Shown piece by piece: positions 46,212 to 58,585 of a stretch of 64,000 nucleotides of DNA. The translations under genes and the position numbers were made by a program. Origin of the DNA: Isoetes taiwanensis (Eukaryota; Streptophyta; Lycopodiopsida; Isoetales; Isoetaceae); NCBI GenBank assembly GCA_021234155.1, contig JAJEKV010000183.1, positions 248,001-312,000 on the forward strand. The letters are read 5' to 3'. How positions within the stretch are numbered: the stretch's first letter is position 1; each line of letters opens with the position of its first letter. Under the pieces are notes generated by a model that was given only the letters and a program-made list of their open reading frames with translations, ran no database searches and was not told the DNA's origin.

Positions 46212-49200
46212 AGGCTCCTTGTTAGCCTTCCACATAACGCCTCGTCCTCTTCCCCTTCACGCACCATTGAAATATCTGGCCTTAATGTCTAATTATGGAA
46301 CATTCTAGAATCTGTCCCTTTATAATTATATGTTAGAGATTAAACGTCCGAGATAGCCTATGGTCTTACCTTTTTCGAGGGCTGGGAAGCCACTGTATTG
46401 ACGTCTATAATAGTTCTTCATTTGATGTCGTGGAGTAGGAGCAGAGCTCCTTTTGGTGTGTGGAGACCAGAAGGAGAGCTTGGGTTTGTAGTGTTGATTC
46501 ATTCCAGCTAAATTTCAAAGTTTGATTTTTGAATAGGCTTTGCCTCTCTCTATAACCCAAATACGAATTGCCCAGATTTCACTTAAAATTTTGGACGGTG
46601 GTTGATGCGTGAATTTCGTTAGGGTTGCTGCGTAGGGTTTAATACATCAACGGATTGATCGATTCTTTCCCTCCAGTAAAGCTATAACGGCCTGTGTTTT
46701 CTATAAAATTTGTGATCCAATATATTGCCAGATGAGCTTCTTTGGAAGCAAAAGGACGGCGCCGCATTTGTGTTGTTACCATCTGATCAGTTCAAAGAAC
46801 ATAAAAAGGCAACGATTTTGTTGCCCTATGGAACGCCGAATCACAACCAACCATGTTCTAGGAATCTTTCCCGTTGTTCAAGGGCGGCCATTGAATGAAG
46901 CCTGGCGAAGCACAATTCATTCGGTGAAAGAGTTGCAGAGAAAAACGAAGACAGTGCTTGATGACATCAAAGGAATGGAGGGGTGTAAGCTCCTTGAAAA
47001 ATTCCCATCTTCCCAAAGTATTGGGATCTGTCTGATATTGGAGATGTTCTGGAACACTTAGAATATAAAACGTCATTGGTAAGCAAACTTGCGGTTTGCT
47101 TTTTTTTTTTTTTCCTCGATTGTATTAGTATATGACTCATTTCTCTTTATTTCTGAACAGGCTTTGCCTCTTGGTATGACCTACTCAGATTCTGTGCAGA
47201 GGTATGGAGAGTCCCCAAATCAGCTTTTGGACTCTAGCCAGGCATCTCTTCTAAAGGGTGCATCTACTCCCGAACAACCTGTTGGGTCTGTTGTTTTGTC
47301 TTTTTCCCTTTTGCTTAACAATTAGTTGTATTAAATATAGAAGTCATCACGGTTAACACATGGGTTTTGCTTTTAGAACTCTGCTTCATAATGCTCCGAA
47401 CAACTCTACACCAGGATTACAATAGGTTCAAAACCGCGCACAACAACTTGCTGCAACTTCTCAGGTAGTATTAATATTCTCAGAAATGTTGTTCTCTACT
47501 TTTCTTTGATGAATGCTTTATAGGTTATTGACTGCTATAATGAAGTAGTATGCGTTCATTTGAAGGACAATTTTCTTTGAGGGTCATGATTACAGAACAA
47601 TATACCTATTATTCTATTGACTCATGCATAGATAGTTTGACTGATAGATATTTCAAACTAAGGCTGTTCTTATTGACCTTGCTCAGGACAGCAAAGCTGA
47701 CGTGAATGTTGTGCTCAATCAAAGGTCACCTGCTCCAGACCCATCAATGTTTGGCATTCCAGACAGTATGGGACACATAAAAACTAATCTTTTAAGTCGG
47801 GGTAATGTTCCTCTGGAACATGCTCTAAATTAATCTACAATTTGCTTGAAAAGATGCATAAATCAAGAGGGAAGTTCCTTGCCATTGAAGGATTGGTCTT
47901 TGACGGTATATTGAAACCTGTAGCACACTCAAGTTGATTATTAAAAATGAGATATTCAACTAATTTGTAATATCCTCTTGGGCAGGGCAAGCTTTTTTAA
48001 TTTAATGACAGATAGTTGCTACATGTAATTATTTTACTATGAACCAAGAAAATGGCACAGATTGATGGTGCACGCCCATGGCCCGGAACAGACGTGTTGA
48101 ATCCATAAGATGTGATATTCTATAGACACGAAAAGGGGGATCTGGAATAGGAGGAAAAATGCGCCATATGACTTTTGATGTTGCAGATGAGAGCAAGAAT
48201 ACTGCATTTAGTTTTTCTGGCGCCTGGCAACAGTGTAATGAGATTTGTTATGGTAGTCAAAGGAGATGTTTTGGATGCTTTGCTACCTGTCTCGGAGAAA
48301 GCTATTGAGGTTAGACTCATTATATGCCATTATAGTTCATTGCTTTTGGAGTTATCAAACCTTAACTTAGGTTGCAAAGGGGGAATTTTTTTTTAGGTTT
48401 TTTTGAAACATGTTTTTTTAGTTTTTATGGAATATTCTTAATATTCCAAGAATCGTCAGGATACAATGTTTGCCTAATCAACCTAAACATAGAACAATGT
48501 TGGTATCTAGATAATAACAACATTTAATAATATAAACAAGAAGAATTGGAGAATTACACCTAGAAAGTAGACAGGTCGATTACAGTATAAGAAAATCCGA
48601 ATAGCATAGTAATTTATGTCACTGCAATAATTGCAGAGATTACACAGAAATATTTTATGTCAGATAATAATATTTTATGTACGTATAAATAATGAGAGAT
48701 ATTTTATATTTTTCAGATCAAGTATCTTCTTGTGCCTCGTCATCGATGTAAAGACATCGTTTGCGTTGTTCTTTACTTTTTGTTCAATACTTGACATTGA
48801 GGACAACACTGTGGCATGTTGCTCGGCATAGACGGGCAAGAAACTGCAATATATGTCAAAGATAGTTAGTTGTGGTTTAGATAGTTAATGTAAGCAAAAA
48901 ATAGAAATTTTAGCTCACTAACTAATCAGCCGGTTCTTCAATCACGTCTGTGATTATCTCATCCTCTTCCTCCAAATCCAGCTGCATAGAAGGAGCCCCA
49001 TACGCTAATGGTTTTTGAATGTAGACATTCGAAGTGTTACGACCACATCACAAATATCAACATCAAAATCCATTGCATAGCAATGCGGACCCTCGAAGTG
49101 CGCGAGGCCTCAACCATAGACCACGTACTTGTCAATAAATCCACGACATAATCACCACAATCACATAGCGGTTGGAGTAAGAACTTCGTTAAAGCGGTGC

Positions 49201-49329
49201 TCTTCTCCAAATTATGCCGCGATGAATGATGTTATTACGTCACCCCGCCCTAAGTAATGCCTCAAAAGTTCCTTTGCTATAATCCAACTCATGTTGACTA
49301 AATACCTCCTTGGATTTAAATATCGGTTG
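46212..49329. other. Unidentified exon-like pieces on the plus strand
   Basis: Several coding-like stretches bounded by splice-like sites occur, for example KYWDLSDIGDVLEHLEYKTSL (to a GTAAGC donor near 47079), then ALPLGMTYSDSVQRYGESPN after TGAACAG (47161), DSKADVNVVLNQRSPAPD (about 47690) and GDVLDALLPVSEKAIE (about 48262-48309). They suggest a decayed multi-exon gene, which I cannot identify. Positions 48400-49329 are AT-rich with nothing supported apart from the degenerate tail of the next minus-strand gene. Confidence 0.35.
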
Positions 49330-51120
49330 TGCGACTCTTTTGTAGAGAGATACTATCATCACATTTCTTGATAGAATAAAGTATTTATCTTTATGGCCGA
49401 ATGGTTGCGTCCCCAATCAATTTGTATGATCTTCCTAGTTCAAGGTTCTTTTTTCTGGCTGCCATGTCTACCATCTTTTGAAACTCAAAGCTGCTAATGC
49501 ACACTAACCATCCACTATCATCCAAACAGAGTTCACCTAAACTGAAACATCCATCTACTAGTTGTGTGTCAAGTTTGTTCCAGTATGGTGTTTCGTTTGA
49601 GTCACTTCTTGTAGGCTCATTTGTTGGCAGATCAACAAGAACCAAGTTAGCACCCCAATCTCGGACTTTTCCATTCCTGTAGTACATGGATGATTTCTTG
49701 ACTTCCTTTCCTAAATTTCTCAACGATGTGAACACTTCATGGCCGCCTAATGTTACAGCCCTAGAGACCACATATATATCTGCTTGGACAACTCGAAATT
49801 CGGTATGGCATTCTTTTTGAACTTGTACAACATCAGGCATATGCTTTCGTGGAGGTGTTTGATAATCGACAATAAGATCCTCTTCCTCATTTTCTTCATT
49901 AGTTGCATCAGATACCTTTGACTTGTCTTTCCTGCTCCTCTTTCTTTTGTCAACATCCACTTTTTCCTCATTTGGATCCACCTTAATTTTCTGCCCTCCA
50001 CGGATCCGATTGTAATCTGACTCTTCTTCTTCTGGATAAGACCCTAAAGGGAAATCAATCCACCAGGGACAATTTTCTCTTTTCCATTTATGCATTCCAC
50101 CTCCCTGTCTAGATTACCTTTTGAATTTTGTAAAGAATGATCAACACTGTAATGAGACACCCATATCTGTATCTGTGGATGCATTGATTCCATGCACTTA
50201 ATATGAACCAAATATTTGAAATACGTATGCAACTTCATGCATTTTGTCCTTTGAACTTCAAAAGCTTGAAACATTAGCGTAGATTGCATATGTCTCTCCC
50301 AATGCTTAAACATTTCAACTCGATTTCTAGCTTTGAATGTTCTGTACCAAGTCTCCACATCACGGTCGGGGGTATTAACAAGCGCAAATTATGTTGTTCA
50401 ATTGCTCCCTTCACCAAGTCACATGATGCGTCGATAAAATGCTCTACCCATGTTTCTTTCTTTACCCAAGAATTGAAGCTCTTGTCATTAGTTGGTATCT
50501 TCTGATAATTACCAAACTGAGATGTGCTAGTCATTGTCTTAATCCAATTATCTCTCACACTGTTCTGCACCTTTGATCTGACCATAAACAAAAGCTTTTC
50601 CACTGTCACATTAACTCCTTTAGATTCTAAATCTTTGGTTGTGACATGGCGTAACCAAACATTCCCAAGACTAGGATTCACAATGGCTAGATATTTTTGC
50701 ATTTTAGTTGTCCACTTTCGCCTCACTTCCCTTTCAGCATTTGCCTTCAAGACATCAACTTCTGAAATGTTTTCATGATTTGATTTTATGTAATCCTCAA
50801 TGTCCTTAACCATTGAAGCCTGCATCAACGGATTCTTAGTAATTAGTTTATTGAATCTTAAACAGCAAAAGAAATATAACAGCAGAAACAACATTAAACT
50901 TACGTTATATAATATCTTTGCATAGGCCAATCTTGTGAGAGGATACCAAGGCTCGTTTGACCCTATCATTTCCCTTGTCCTCTGTGCTTTTAACTCAGTG
51001 GGAGATAATTCCTTCATATACTTATCTGGTTTAGCAGTAGCAACTCTGTGCACAATCATTAGTGTATCTTGTAGACTTGTACGAACAACACCAATCTCGT
51101 TCAGTCTACAACAAGCAATT
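49330..51120 (-). pseudogene. Second, truncated copy of the 24-26 kb minus-strand gene family
   Basis: Reading leftward: LNEIGVVRTSLQDTLMIVHR, NEPWYPLTRLAYAKILYNV, EREVRRKWTTKMQKYLAIVNP, WVKKETWVEHFIDA, TYFKYLVHIK, NLDRE, KWKRENCPWWIDF, a Lys/Glu-rich linker with KRKRSRKDKSK, KVRDWGANLVLVDLPTNEP and DGCFSLGELCLDDSGWLVC. Each block has a counterpart in copy 1 in the same order, though clearly diverged, so the copies are old. Frameshifts occur near 50400, 50100 and 49400, and one intron (about 50830-50905) is retained. The DGNHR-type N-terminal exon is absent; sequence upstream of 51120 has no similarity to it. The function of the conserved part is unknown. Confidence 0.6.
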
Positions 51121-51270
51121 TCTAGAAATGATCAAGAATTATCTTTCCTACATATATGATTAGTAGCAAAAAAAAAAGTGATTTTCAGGCAAAAAAAAAT
51201 CCAAAAATAAATATTTCAGGCAAGAAAAATTACGTTTTGGCATGTCGGAAGTCAGTTCCGGCGGAGACGT

Positions 51271-51606
51271 GTGAGGGTTAGCTGGGAGCTTCAAATTGCG
51301 GCCTGCGCATGTCTGCGAGGAGATCCGGCTCAGGGCTTTGTGGCGGGTAGTTGGCCGGGGGGTTTTATTTCCAGTGAGGAGTTTGCACGAGTTTGCATGA
51401 TGGAAGGAGAAGCATGCTTAGTTGTAGGGGAACTGGCAAAATTTGTAAGGCAGAATTCGTATCTAGAGGAGGCTAAGAAGATGCGGAATGGTGTGGCTGC
51501 GCAGGAGGGTGGACCTAAGGCTCCGATTTTTATCCACGGGGTAGCTGTAACGGGCAAAAGATTTCCGCTGCATGCGATATGCCTTATAGTTTTGGATGAT
51601 CTATAG
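51271..51606 (+). CDS. Hypothetical ORF, GC-richer than surroundings
   Basis: An open frame of about 110 codons without an ATG at its start (GTG at 51271, first ATG 51310). It encodes GFISSEEFARVCMMEGEACL, VGELAKFVRQNSYLEEAKKM and GGPKAPIFIHGVAV, a plausible globular sequence that I do not recognise. It may be an exon with its start upstream. It lies divergently to the minus-strand copy 2 gene. Weakly supported. Confidence 0.28.
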   Translation: MRVSWELQIAACACLRGDPAQGFVAGSWPGGFISSEEFARVCMMEGEACLVVGELAKFVRQNSYLEEAKKMRNGVAAQEGGPKAPIFIHGVAVTGKRFPLHAICLIVLDDL

Positions 51607-52550
51607 GCTGAAAGAAGATCATAAGAAGCACAGTTAGCGAAAGTAATGTGGACACTCAAGCTATTTCGACTGAGTGTGCTTGAAACTGAATACAAAGGCC
51701 AAACAAAACGGCGGGTCACAGTCCGAGGAGTTATGGCTATAGATTGGAGAACGGAATGCAACCTGCTGTTACGAAAAATTGAATGTAAAAAGCATCATGA
51801 TGCCTAGCATATTGGTGCCTGACATACAGCATATAACCATGATCACATCGTAGCATGTATAAAGAAATGACTAAGCCATCATCGTGCGAAGCTATTGTTT
51901 AAGAAGTTCTGGACTAACGACTTTCTTTTATTAGAATGTTAACGTAATATGATTTCCAGACAAGTTAATCAATCATATGTTGTTGTATGCATAATATACA
52001 GTGAATTGATGCCTTTTATCCCAACCTACATCAAACAAACATTTAACAGTATGAAATTGATTAATACTTATGTTATGTGTGGGTTTCTGGATACAAAACC
52101 TGTACCGTTACTGTTGCCTTCAGAGTTTCATCTTCTTTTATCTCCAAGAGCAAACATTTGTTTGTTCGCCAGAAGCAACGTATGGTCTAAAACAAAAAGC
52201 TAGCATATTAATACAACTGACAAAAAATAACGTGGACTAAGGACGCAATTAGTGAATACACTTCCCTTTGTATCCGACACCTTGACAACTGTAGGTGTTA
52301 AAACACAAAAATCTACTAAATATAACTGCCAGCTCTCTGTCTTAAAATAGCAAATACTATGGGAGCCGCCCATGAACATTTCAACACAGTTATTTCCATA
52401 GTTCTCCGCTGCCCAAATTCCAACAGATGAGCGCCTCACAGAATCAATCAGATGCCTCAGGTTATAGCATTGCTAATAGCTATGACTAAAATTACATGCT
52501 CCACCCATCGATTAATGTCTATTAACATCAAGAAATTGTTTTTTTTGCAG
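51607..52550. other. AT-rich spacer or intron
   Basis: No ORF of interest. It ends with a strong polypyrimidine tract and acceptor (TTGTTTTTTTTGCAG, 52536-52550) that defines the next exon, so part of it is probably intron. Confidence 0.4.
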
Positions 52551-53199
52551 GCAGAGAAGCTCTTGCGTCTGTTTTAGGCACCAGTGCTGGAGAAAATCTT
52601 ATACCTTCGATCACAAACTCACAATTTGATATGCCTGGCGTCAATCCCACTAACGTCAATCCCACTGGTAAGCTTTATAGAAGTAATTGTTCGACATCAT
52701 CATTACTGATAGCACAAAATTCCAGAGAACAAGACCCATGAACACGAAGACGCCCATCCAGGAAAAGGTATTTAGAAATTATCTATCTATCCTGCTGTTG
52801 ATTATACACTATTACATCTATTAATATTGCCTAATTCAAATTAAAACAGCATCTTCTCCGTCCGAACTCCCATCGGCTCCGCCTAATCAGAACAAAATTT
52901 CGGTCATAGCAGAATTGCCAAACTTCGAGAAGCTGCCATTTCAAACGGCCACAACACCTGTCCAGCTTGCACGTCTCAGGGCTTCCGGTCTGGCGAGTGA
53001 ATTGGGGTATGTTTTCCTTGAGCTAACTGAAATCCTTGAGGATTCCCGAATTCAAGCTAGTGGCATAGCCACAGAGCTAGGATGCACTCTCATCAGCTTG
53101 ATTCGAGCTGCTAACAGTTTAAAAAAATTGCAAAAATGCTTGAAACTCATGGATGTTAACAGCGCAGTAAACGAAGCATGCAAAAAACGAAAACTTTAA
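52551..53199 (+). CDS. 3' three exons of an unidentified gene, in-phase splicing
   Basis: Exons 52551-52667, 52726-52767 and 52850-53199 join in phase 1 at both introns (donors GTAAGC and GTATTT; acceptors CCAG and ACAG). They give an uninterrupted product ending ACKKRKL at TAA 53197-53199. The last exon is helical and Leu-rich (SELGYVFLELTEILEDSRIQ, CTLISLIRAANSLKKLQKCL) and contains an internal near-repeat, RASGLASELGYVFLELTEIL versus QASGIATELGCTLISLIRAA. The C-terminus KKRKL could act as a nuclear localisation signal. Upstream exons are not identified and the family is unknown to me. It ends 315 bp before the Helitron start codon and could be host sequence or an extra Helitron-carried gene. 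Confidence 0.5.
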
Positions 53200-53513
53200 G
53201 AAGTTTGTATCTGTTTATTAGGTCTGACTGTTTACCATATGTACATTGTATAATTTTCGCAATGTAATAGTGCTCCAGGGTTTTCCTACATGTTTCATAT
53301 TATAGTCTTGCATGGAGTCATTTGAAAATACTGTAATAACAAATTGAGCGAGAATGTCGATGAATTATACTTCGAATTAACTAAGCTAAACAATTATGCT
53401 TTAGACTAAATAAATTGTATCTAGATCACGTTTGGGTTATTTCTCGTCCACCATGTATATTAATCGAATAAAAAAATGATAGAAATTCATCTACAACTAC
53501 GCGATGTGAATAC

Positions 53514-56500
53514 ATGCGAAACTATCGAAAAAAACGCAGTGTACGCGAACGTGGATCGAACAACAAGTATGTCAATTCACATCATTGCAATCCTAAATAG
53601 ATATGCATACTAATGACCTATAATTAATTGGTCTTTTACATCTATGACAGAGATACCACGGATGGTGAACCTGGCAATGAACTTACTACACCGAGTAAAA
53701 AAAGAGGCCGCCCAAGGTATTTATCTAATTACTTCATTCATTGTTAATTTACGCAAGGTTACATATATGATTCATACACTAATTGAAAATTTTTATATAG
53801 AAAGCATACTGTCTCTCTATCTAAACACGATAAAAGCGCTGAAGCGAAGAAAAATAAACGCCTCAAGTTAGTATCTCGTCCTCTTTTCCTATTACAACTT
53901 ACTTCTCGACTAACGAGCTGGATATAGGAAAAGCAATGAAGATTCAATCAACCAAATCCAAGGTCAACTTACGATTACTAAAAAAAAGAGAGGTCGCCCT
54001 AGGTATGTTTCTAAAACCATTGTAATTATTTCATAATTTAAGACAAAGGATACTTAGCATTTACCATCTCTATGCAGAAAGGACAATACTCATACGAATA
54101 CTGGCACTCAGCCTAAACTCGATTTATGTAAAAGAAAGCGAGGCCGTCCTAGGTATTTACATGCTTCAACATTCATACATTCACGAAAGCTATAGTATAA
54201 CGTAAAGAAATTTTATAGAAAAACCGATGGACATACATCCAAGGATAGCCAAGCTTGCATTGATGTATCAACCAATCAAAACAAACCTCCTAGGTATGCA
54301 TTTCAACATTTCAACATTTGATATACATACGCTTATCTATGAAATGCATATCTAACTAGCAGTTTATTTATTTTTTATAGTGGCGATTATGCAAACTCGA
54401 CCATTCAAAACCAGCTACACCAAACTGATCAAACAAAAAATCATCCGAGGTATTTACATACTTCTAATTTCTATATTTCTCTAAAAACTATAACTCAAAA
54501 TAACAACATGAGATCTGCATATTGCTTATACTTTATTGAATAATGATAATAGGCATATGGTCCATTGTATTGACGAGGAAACTACCAGCGTCAACAAAAG
54601 GCAACGCACAAATTCCAAGTATGTTTACATTTAATCACTATTTTCACTTAGTCTATAGTCCCTTTTTACATGCAAATGTCATGTTTTTTTATTACTTCTT
54701 TTAATAATTCTGTCTTTATGTTCATTACTAGGACACAAATAAAATTCGTGGATACTAAATTAGATAGAATATCGAGCTTAACCACTAACTATACTACGCC
54801 CTCATCCAGCGAGCTTACAGTTGCTACAGCTGTAGACCCCTCTAATGCCACAACAGCATGCGAACATTGGCTAAAACAAATTGAAACCATGAATAAAATT
54901 CTTAGACCGCCAAATCACGAATTGCTAAGCTGGAGTAAACAATGTGATATATGTCACATTGAATTGCTAAACACTGAACGGCCTACTTTTTGTTGTAACA
55001 ATGGCCATAGGTTACTTCCACCACTTCAAACACTTCCTAATAAACTGAAAGAGTTATACGACATACCTGATTTCGCTAAAAACTCACGTATCATTAACAA
55101 CCTCTTCTGCTTCACTGCACTCGGTATTAAAGGAGATTTCATAAATCTAAAAATGCCATCATCAGTAGCCATCATGGGACGAACATACCATCGTCTTTTA
55201 TCTGCAGATGAACCTACTAGCACTTTACATTGGTACATATATGATGATAGCAGACGATATGATATCGCCGCTGAGAGACAAATTCCAGCTACCTGGATCA
55301 TGCAAGTAGCTTCCATATTACAATCCACAAACCCCTATACCCAAAAACTCAAAACAATCAAGCAGCTGCATTCTTCACCTGCCACATTAACCCTCGCTGA
55401 CCCCCCAGCATCAAATGAGATTGCTGCTATTATGCACGCAAATGACACTACCACAATAACACCAAGAACTGCATTATTTTGGATGCAAGTTAACCATCCC
55501 CCGATTTTTATAAGTATTCTTGACGCCGAATACGAACCTCTGCAATATCCCCTCTTCTACCCACATGGTACATTAGGATGGCATCCAAAAAATGAATTCA
55601 AAATGTCCCAGATTGATTGGTATCGAACAAGACTGTTGCATGAACCTCGTTTTCTGCAGCTTGGCCGTTTGTGTGGCGAATATCTAGTCGATATGTATTC
55701 AAGAGTTGAGGAGGAACGTCTTAACTATATTGCAACAGAAGGATTTCGACGAAATACTTTGCAACATGAAGAAGATTTTATTGACGATGAGGATGAAGAC
55801 ATTCGTCGTGGAATATTGCCAGCCTCATTTCTAGGCTGTAAACGATGGTGCGCTGTACAAATAGCTGACGCACTTGCGCTAGCAAGAGCAAAAGGAAGAC
55901 CAACCCTGTTTATAACAATGACAACAAATCCCAATTGGCCAGAGATCAAATCCAAACTGCAGTATGGTCAAAATGCATCAGACATTCCTATGATTGTTGT
56001 TCGTGCATGTCACGAAAGAGTCCAATACACAAAAGACATCATCCGAAAATACTTAGGTCCCATATCTTACATGATGCATGTCATTGAATTCCAGAAGCGT
56101 GGATTGCCACACGCACATATCGTCGTCAAAACCCAGCACGATATTCCAATCTCTATAATTGACCAACTCATTTCTGCAGAATTGCCAACGGATCCAGCAC
56201 TCAGATCATTAGTTGAAAAATACATGATTCATAGACATTCATCAAGATGCCTTAAAGACACTGGCAAATGTTGCTATAACTATCCAAAACCCCTCAATCC
56301 CACAACATACATTGACGAAAAAGGATACACACAATACAGAAGACGAACAGAAGCTGACGTTAATGTTGTACCATATATTCCATTTCTACTAAAAGAAATG
56401 GATTGTCACATATATGCAGATATTGCTTCAACAGTACATATATTCGCATACCTTTATGGATATATCTATAAAGGATTTGACACAACACGATTTCATATTA

Positions 56501-57456
56501 ACACTATTTCACAACAGCCAGAATCTCAATCACAAACCCAACCTTATGCCATAAACCTACCCGAAACTGCTACTCACGAAAAGAAACCCCAGCCAAGGAA
56601 TGAAATCCAAGACTACATCTCCGCACGTTATCTATCGTCCATGGAGGCTACCTGGAGAATCATGTCCTATCATATAACAGAAAAACACCCATCTGTAAAA
56701 TGTCTTCCTCTTCATCTAGAAGGACAAAACAGACAACGGTTTGCAAGAATATCAACAGCCATCGGACTTTCCACACTAGATAGCTACTTTCTTCGACCTC
56801 TTGATCCTATATTTGACTCTATGACTTATATAAATTACAATGAAAGTTATACATTTACTGTGTATAAATCAGACACACCATTGCGCCCTACTGATTACCT
56901 CGAACAACCGTCTCCAAACACTACACAATATATAGTACACAAACGAGCAAGAGGAGAGCTCGTTTGCAGAATACGGTTGCTACTTCCAAAAGTTGGAGAA
57001 GCATTCTATCTAAGAACAATACTACTCCATAAATCCGTTCGTTCATGGAACGATCTAAAAACCCACGAAGGCCATCACTATGCCACTTATCAAGAAACTG
57101 CACAAGCAATCGGACTAATTGCACCAGCAACCGAATCCATTAAAACAATGGACGAAGCCATATCTTACTTCCACACACCGTCACAACTTAGATTTCTTTT
57201 CGCACTCCTCATACTTGATAACAGCCCAACATTGGAACTCTGGAATACCTTTCAGGACCACTTGACAGCCGACTTTCTAGATCAATACCACGGAGACAAA
57301 CCCACTGCAGTCAATGAGACACTCTTAGCCATCAACAACATCTTAGTTCAACATGGAACAAATATCCAAGCCTTTGGACTACCAGTATACAATGCATTAT
57401 CTAGAGAAGTCCAGAATGAACTTAAAAAATTTCCTGACCATCAAACAAGGTTTAAA
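53514..57456 (+). CDS. Helitron Rep-helicase gene, 5' part (AT-hook exons and Rep domain)
   Basis: Predicted exons: 53514-53566, 53651-53716, 53801-53866, 53928-54002, 54078-54152, 54219-54293, 54381-54449, 54553-54618, then 54732 onward. All eight introns are phase 2 and the frame closes exactly (182 codons before exon 9). Exons 2, 4 and 5 end in an AT-hook (KKRGRP, KKKRGRP, KRKRGRP). Exon 9 encodes a Cys/His zinc region (CDICHIELLNTERPTFCC), the Helitron-like N-terminal domain, the HUH motif GLPHAHIVV (56101-56127) and the two-tyrosine motif YLYGYIYKGFD (about 56450). The frame is open until 57456, where a 5.6-kb element interrupts it; the stop at 57529 belongs to the insert. Rep nicks and joins DNA in rolling-circle-like transposition. 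Start ATG 53514 was chosen by phase. Confidence 0.88.
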
Positions 57457-57540
57457 ATGAAACGCACTTATTTAAGAAGTGCGTTTGGAAGATTCCTTCT
57501 GAAATTTTATAAAATTCTAAAATCCCTCTAAAAAGGGCCC

Positions 57541-58585
57541 TTTTATTACCTTTAGTCCAAAGATTTATAAAACTGCTCGTGAAAACAGACATTTTAAGAA
57601 GACTTAATATTGAGGAAAAACACACACAAAAAAAAATCCCATTGTAGAGGGGGAAAGAACTACAATGAAATTCAAAGATTGACTATGGGGCAAATTCGTA
57701 TGAAGAAATTAGATGCTTTTGTACCTTGTCCCTGAAAGTTTTTATATTAGCTGTTTTAGAAGACAGGAAATTTGTTATTTCACAACCATTTTGGCTGAAC
57801 ATCCTAATGGACCCTAAAACACATTAAAAGGCAGTTGAACAAACTTCTTGAATGACAAATCATTGTTTTTGCATCACATAGTATTACAAATACCAATACA
57901 TCCACGATGTCTTGTAGTTAAGCTGAAGTTTTAGTTGATGATGCAGTATAAATTTATACCGAGGATACAAAAGTTGAAGTAATGAAGCCATGTGATTACA
58001 TGCCCTCCTTTTTATTCTCGGAGATGTATTTCTGAACGCACATACCAATCTACAACATGGTGATGCTCAAAAGATAGTCAACCTCCTTAGCCATATTGAG
58101 CATATTCATCACAATTACATCATCTGTAGCAATGGGCACCATGCACATTTCTCTGGCAGTGAAGTATTCGTCTGCCTTACCCTTTCCTATATATTTTCTA
58201 AATAAATAGGTAAACTTCTGAGGGGTTGCTACTCCTCGCTCTCCTCTGGATAAACCATGTGGTTTCCTTCTAGTCAAACACCTGTGTCACCATAATATTT
58301 TGGAGTTCTTTGCCTTTAGTAGCAATTTTTTAGCTGCCTGGAGTGAAGTTCGCATGTATGTAGAGAAAAAAAAGTAGAAATAACAACATGATTCGACTAC
58401 TTTATGCTCTAACATTGCATTACAAGCTCAGAAAATTTAGAACCGTTTTAGAACTTTTTAGACTAAAAAACTAAGAACAGTGTGTAAAATTATCCCTTAT
58501 GTGTGTTACTTTAGTAGTTTTCAGTTGCCAAACCCTTTGGCAAGCAAGAAAGACCCCAAAAGATTTTACACGATATATACTTTAT
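57541..58585. other. Left unique part of the nested element
   Basis: Mostly AT-rich and without recognisable genes. The minus-strand ORF 58277-58050 reads GERGVATPQKFTYLFRKYIG and then CMVPIATDDVIVMNMLNMAK; it looks like a coding fragment but is not identified. One CAGTATAAATTTATACCG copy of the palindrome lies at about 57946. Confidence 0.4.

Noticed and set aside
45882-46292. 136-codon plus-strand ORF covering the 42-bp hairpin
   Set aside because: Its frame runs through both arms of an inverted repeat and contains no recognisable domain.
46732-48400. Naming the exon-like pieces as a Mediator or nucleoporin subunit
   Set aside because: The short peptide stretches gave only vague resemblance and no diagnostic motif; left unidentified.
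54670-54731. ATG at 54670 as the start of the Helitron Rep protein
   Set aside because: A CTAG acceptor at 54728-54731 and seven upstream in-phase exons fit better; residues between 54670 and 54731 look intronic (T-rich) and hydrophobic without homology.
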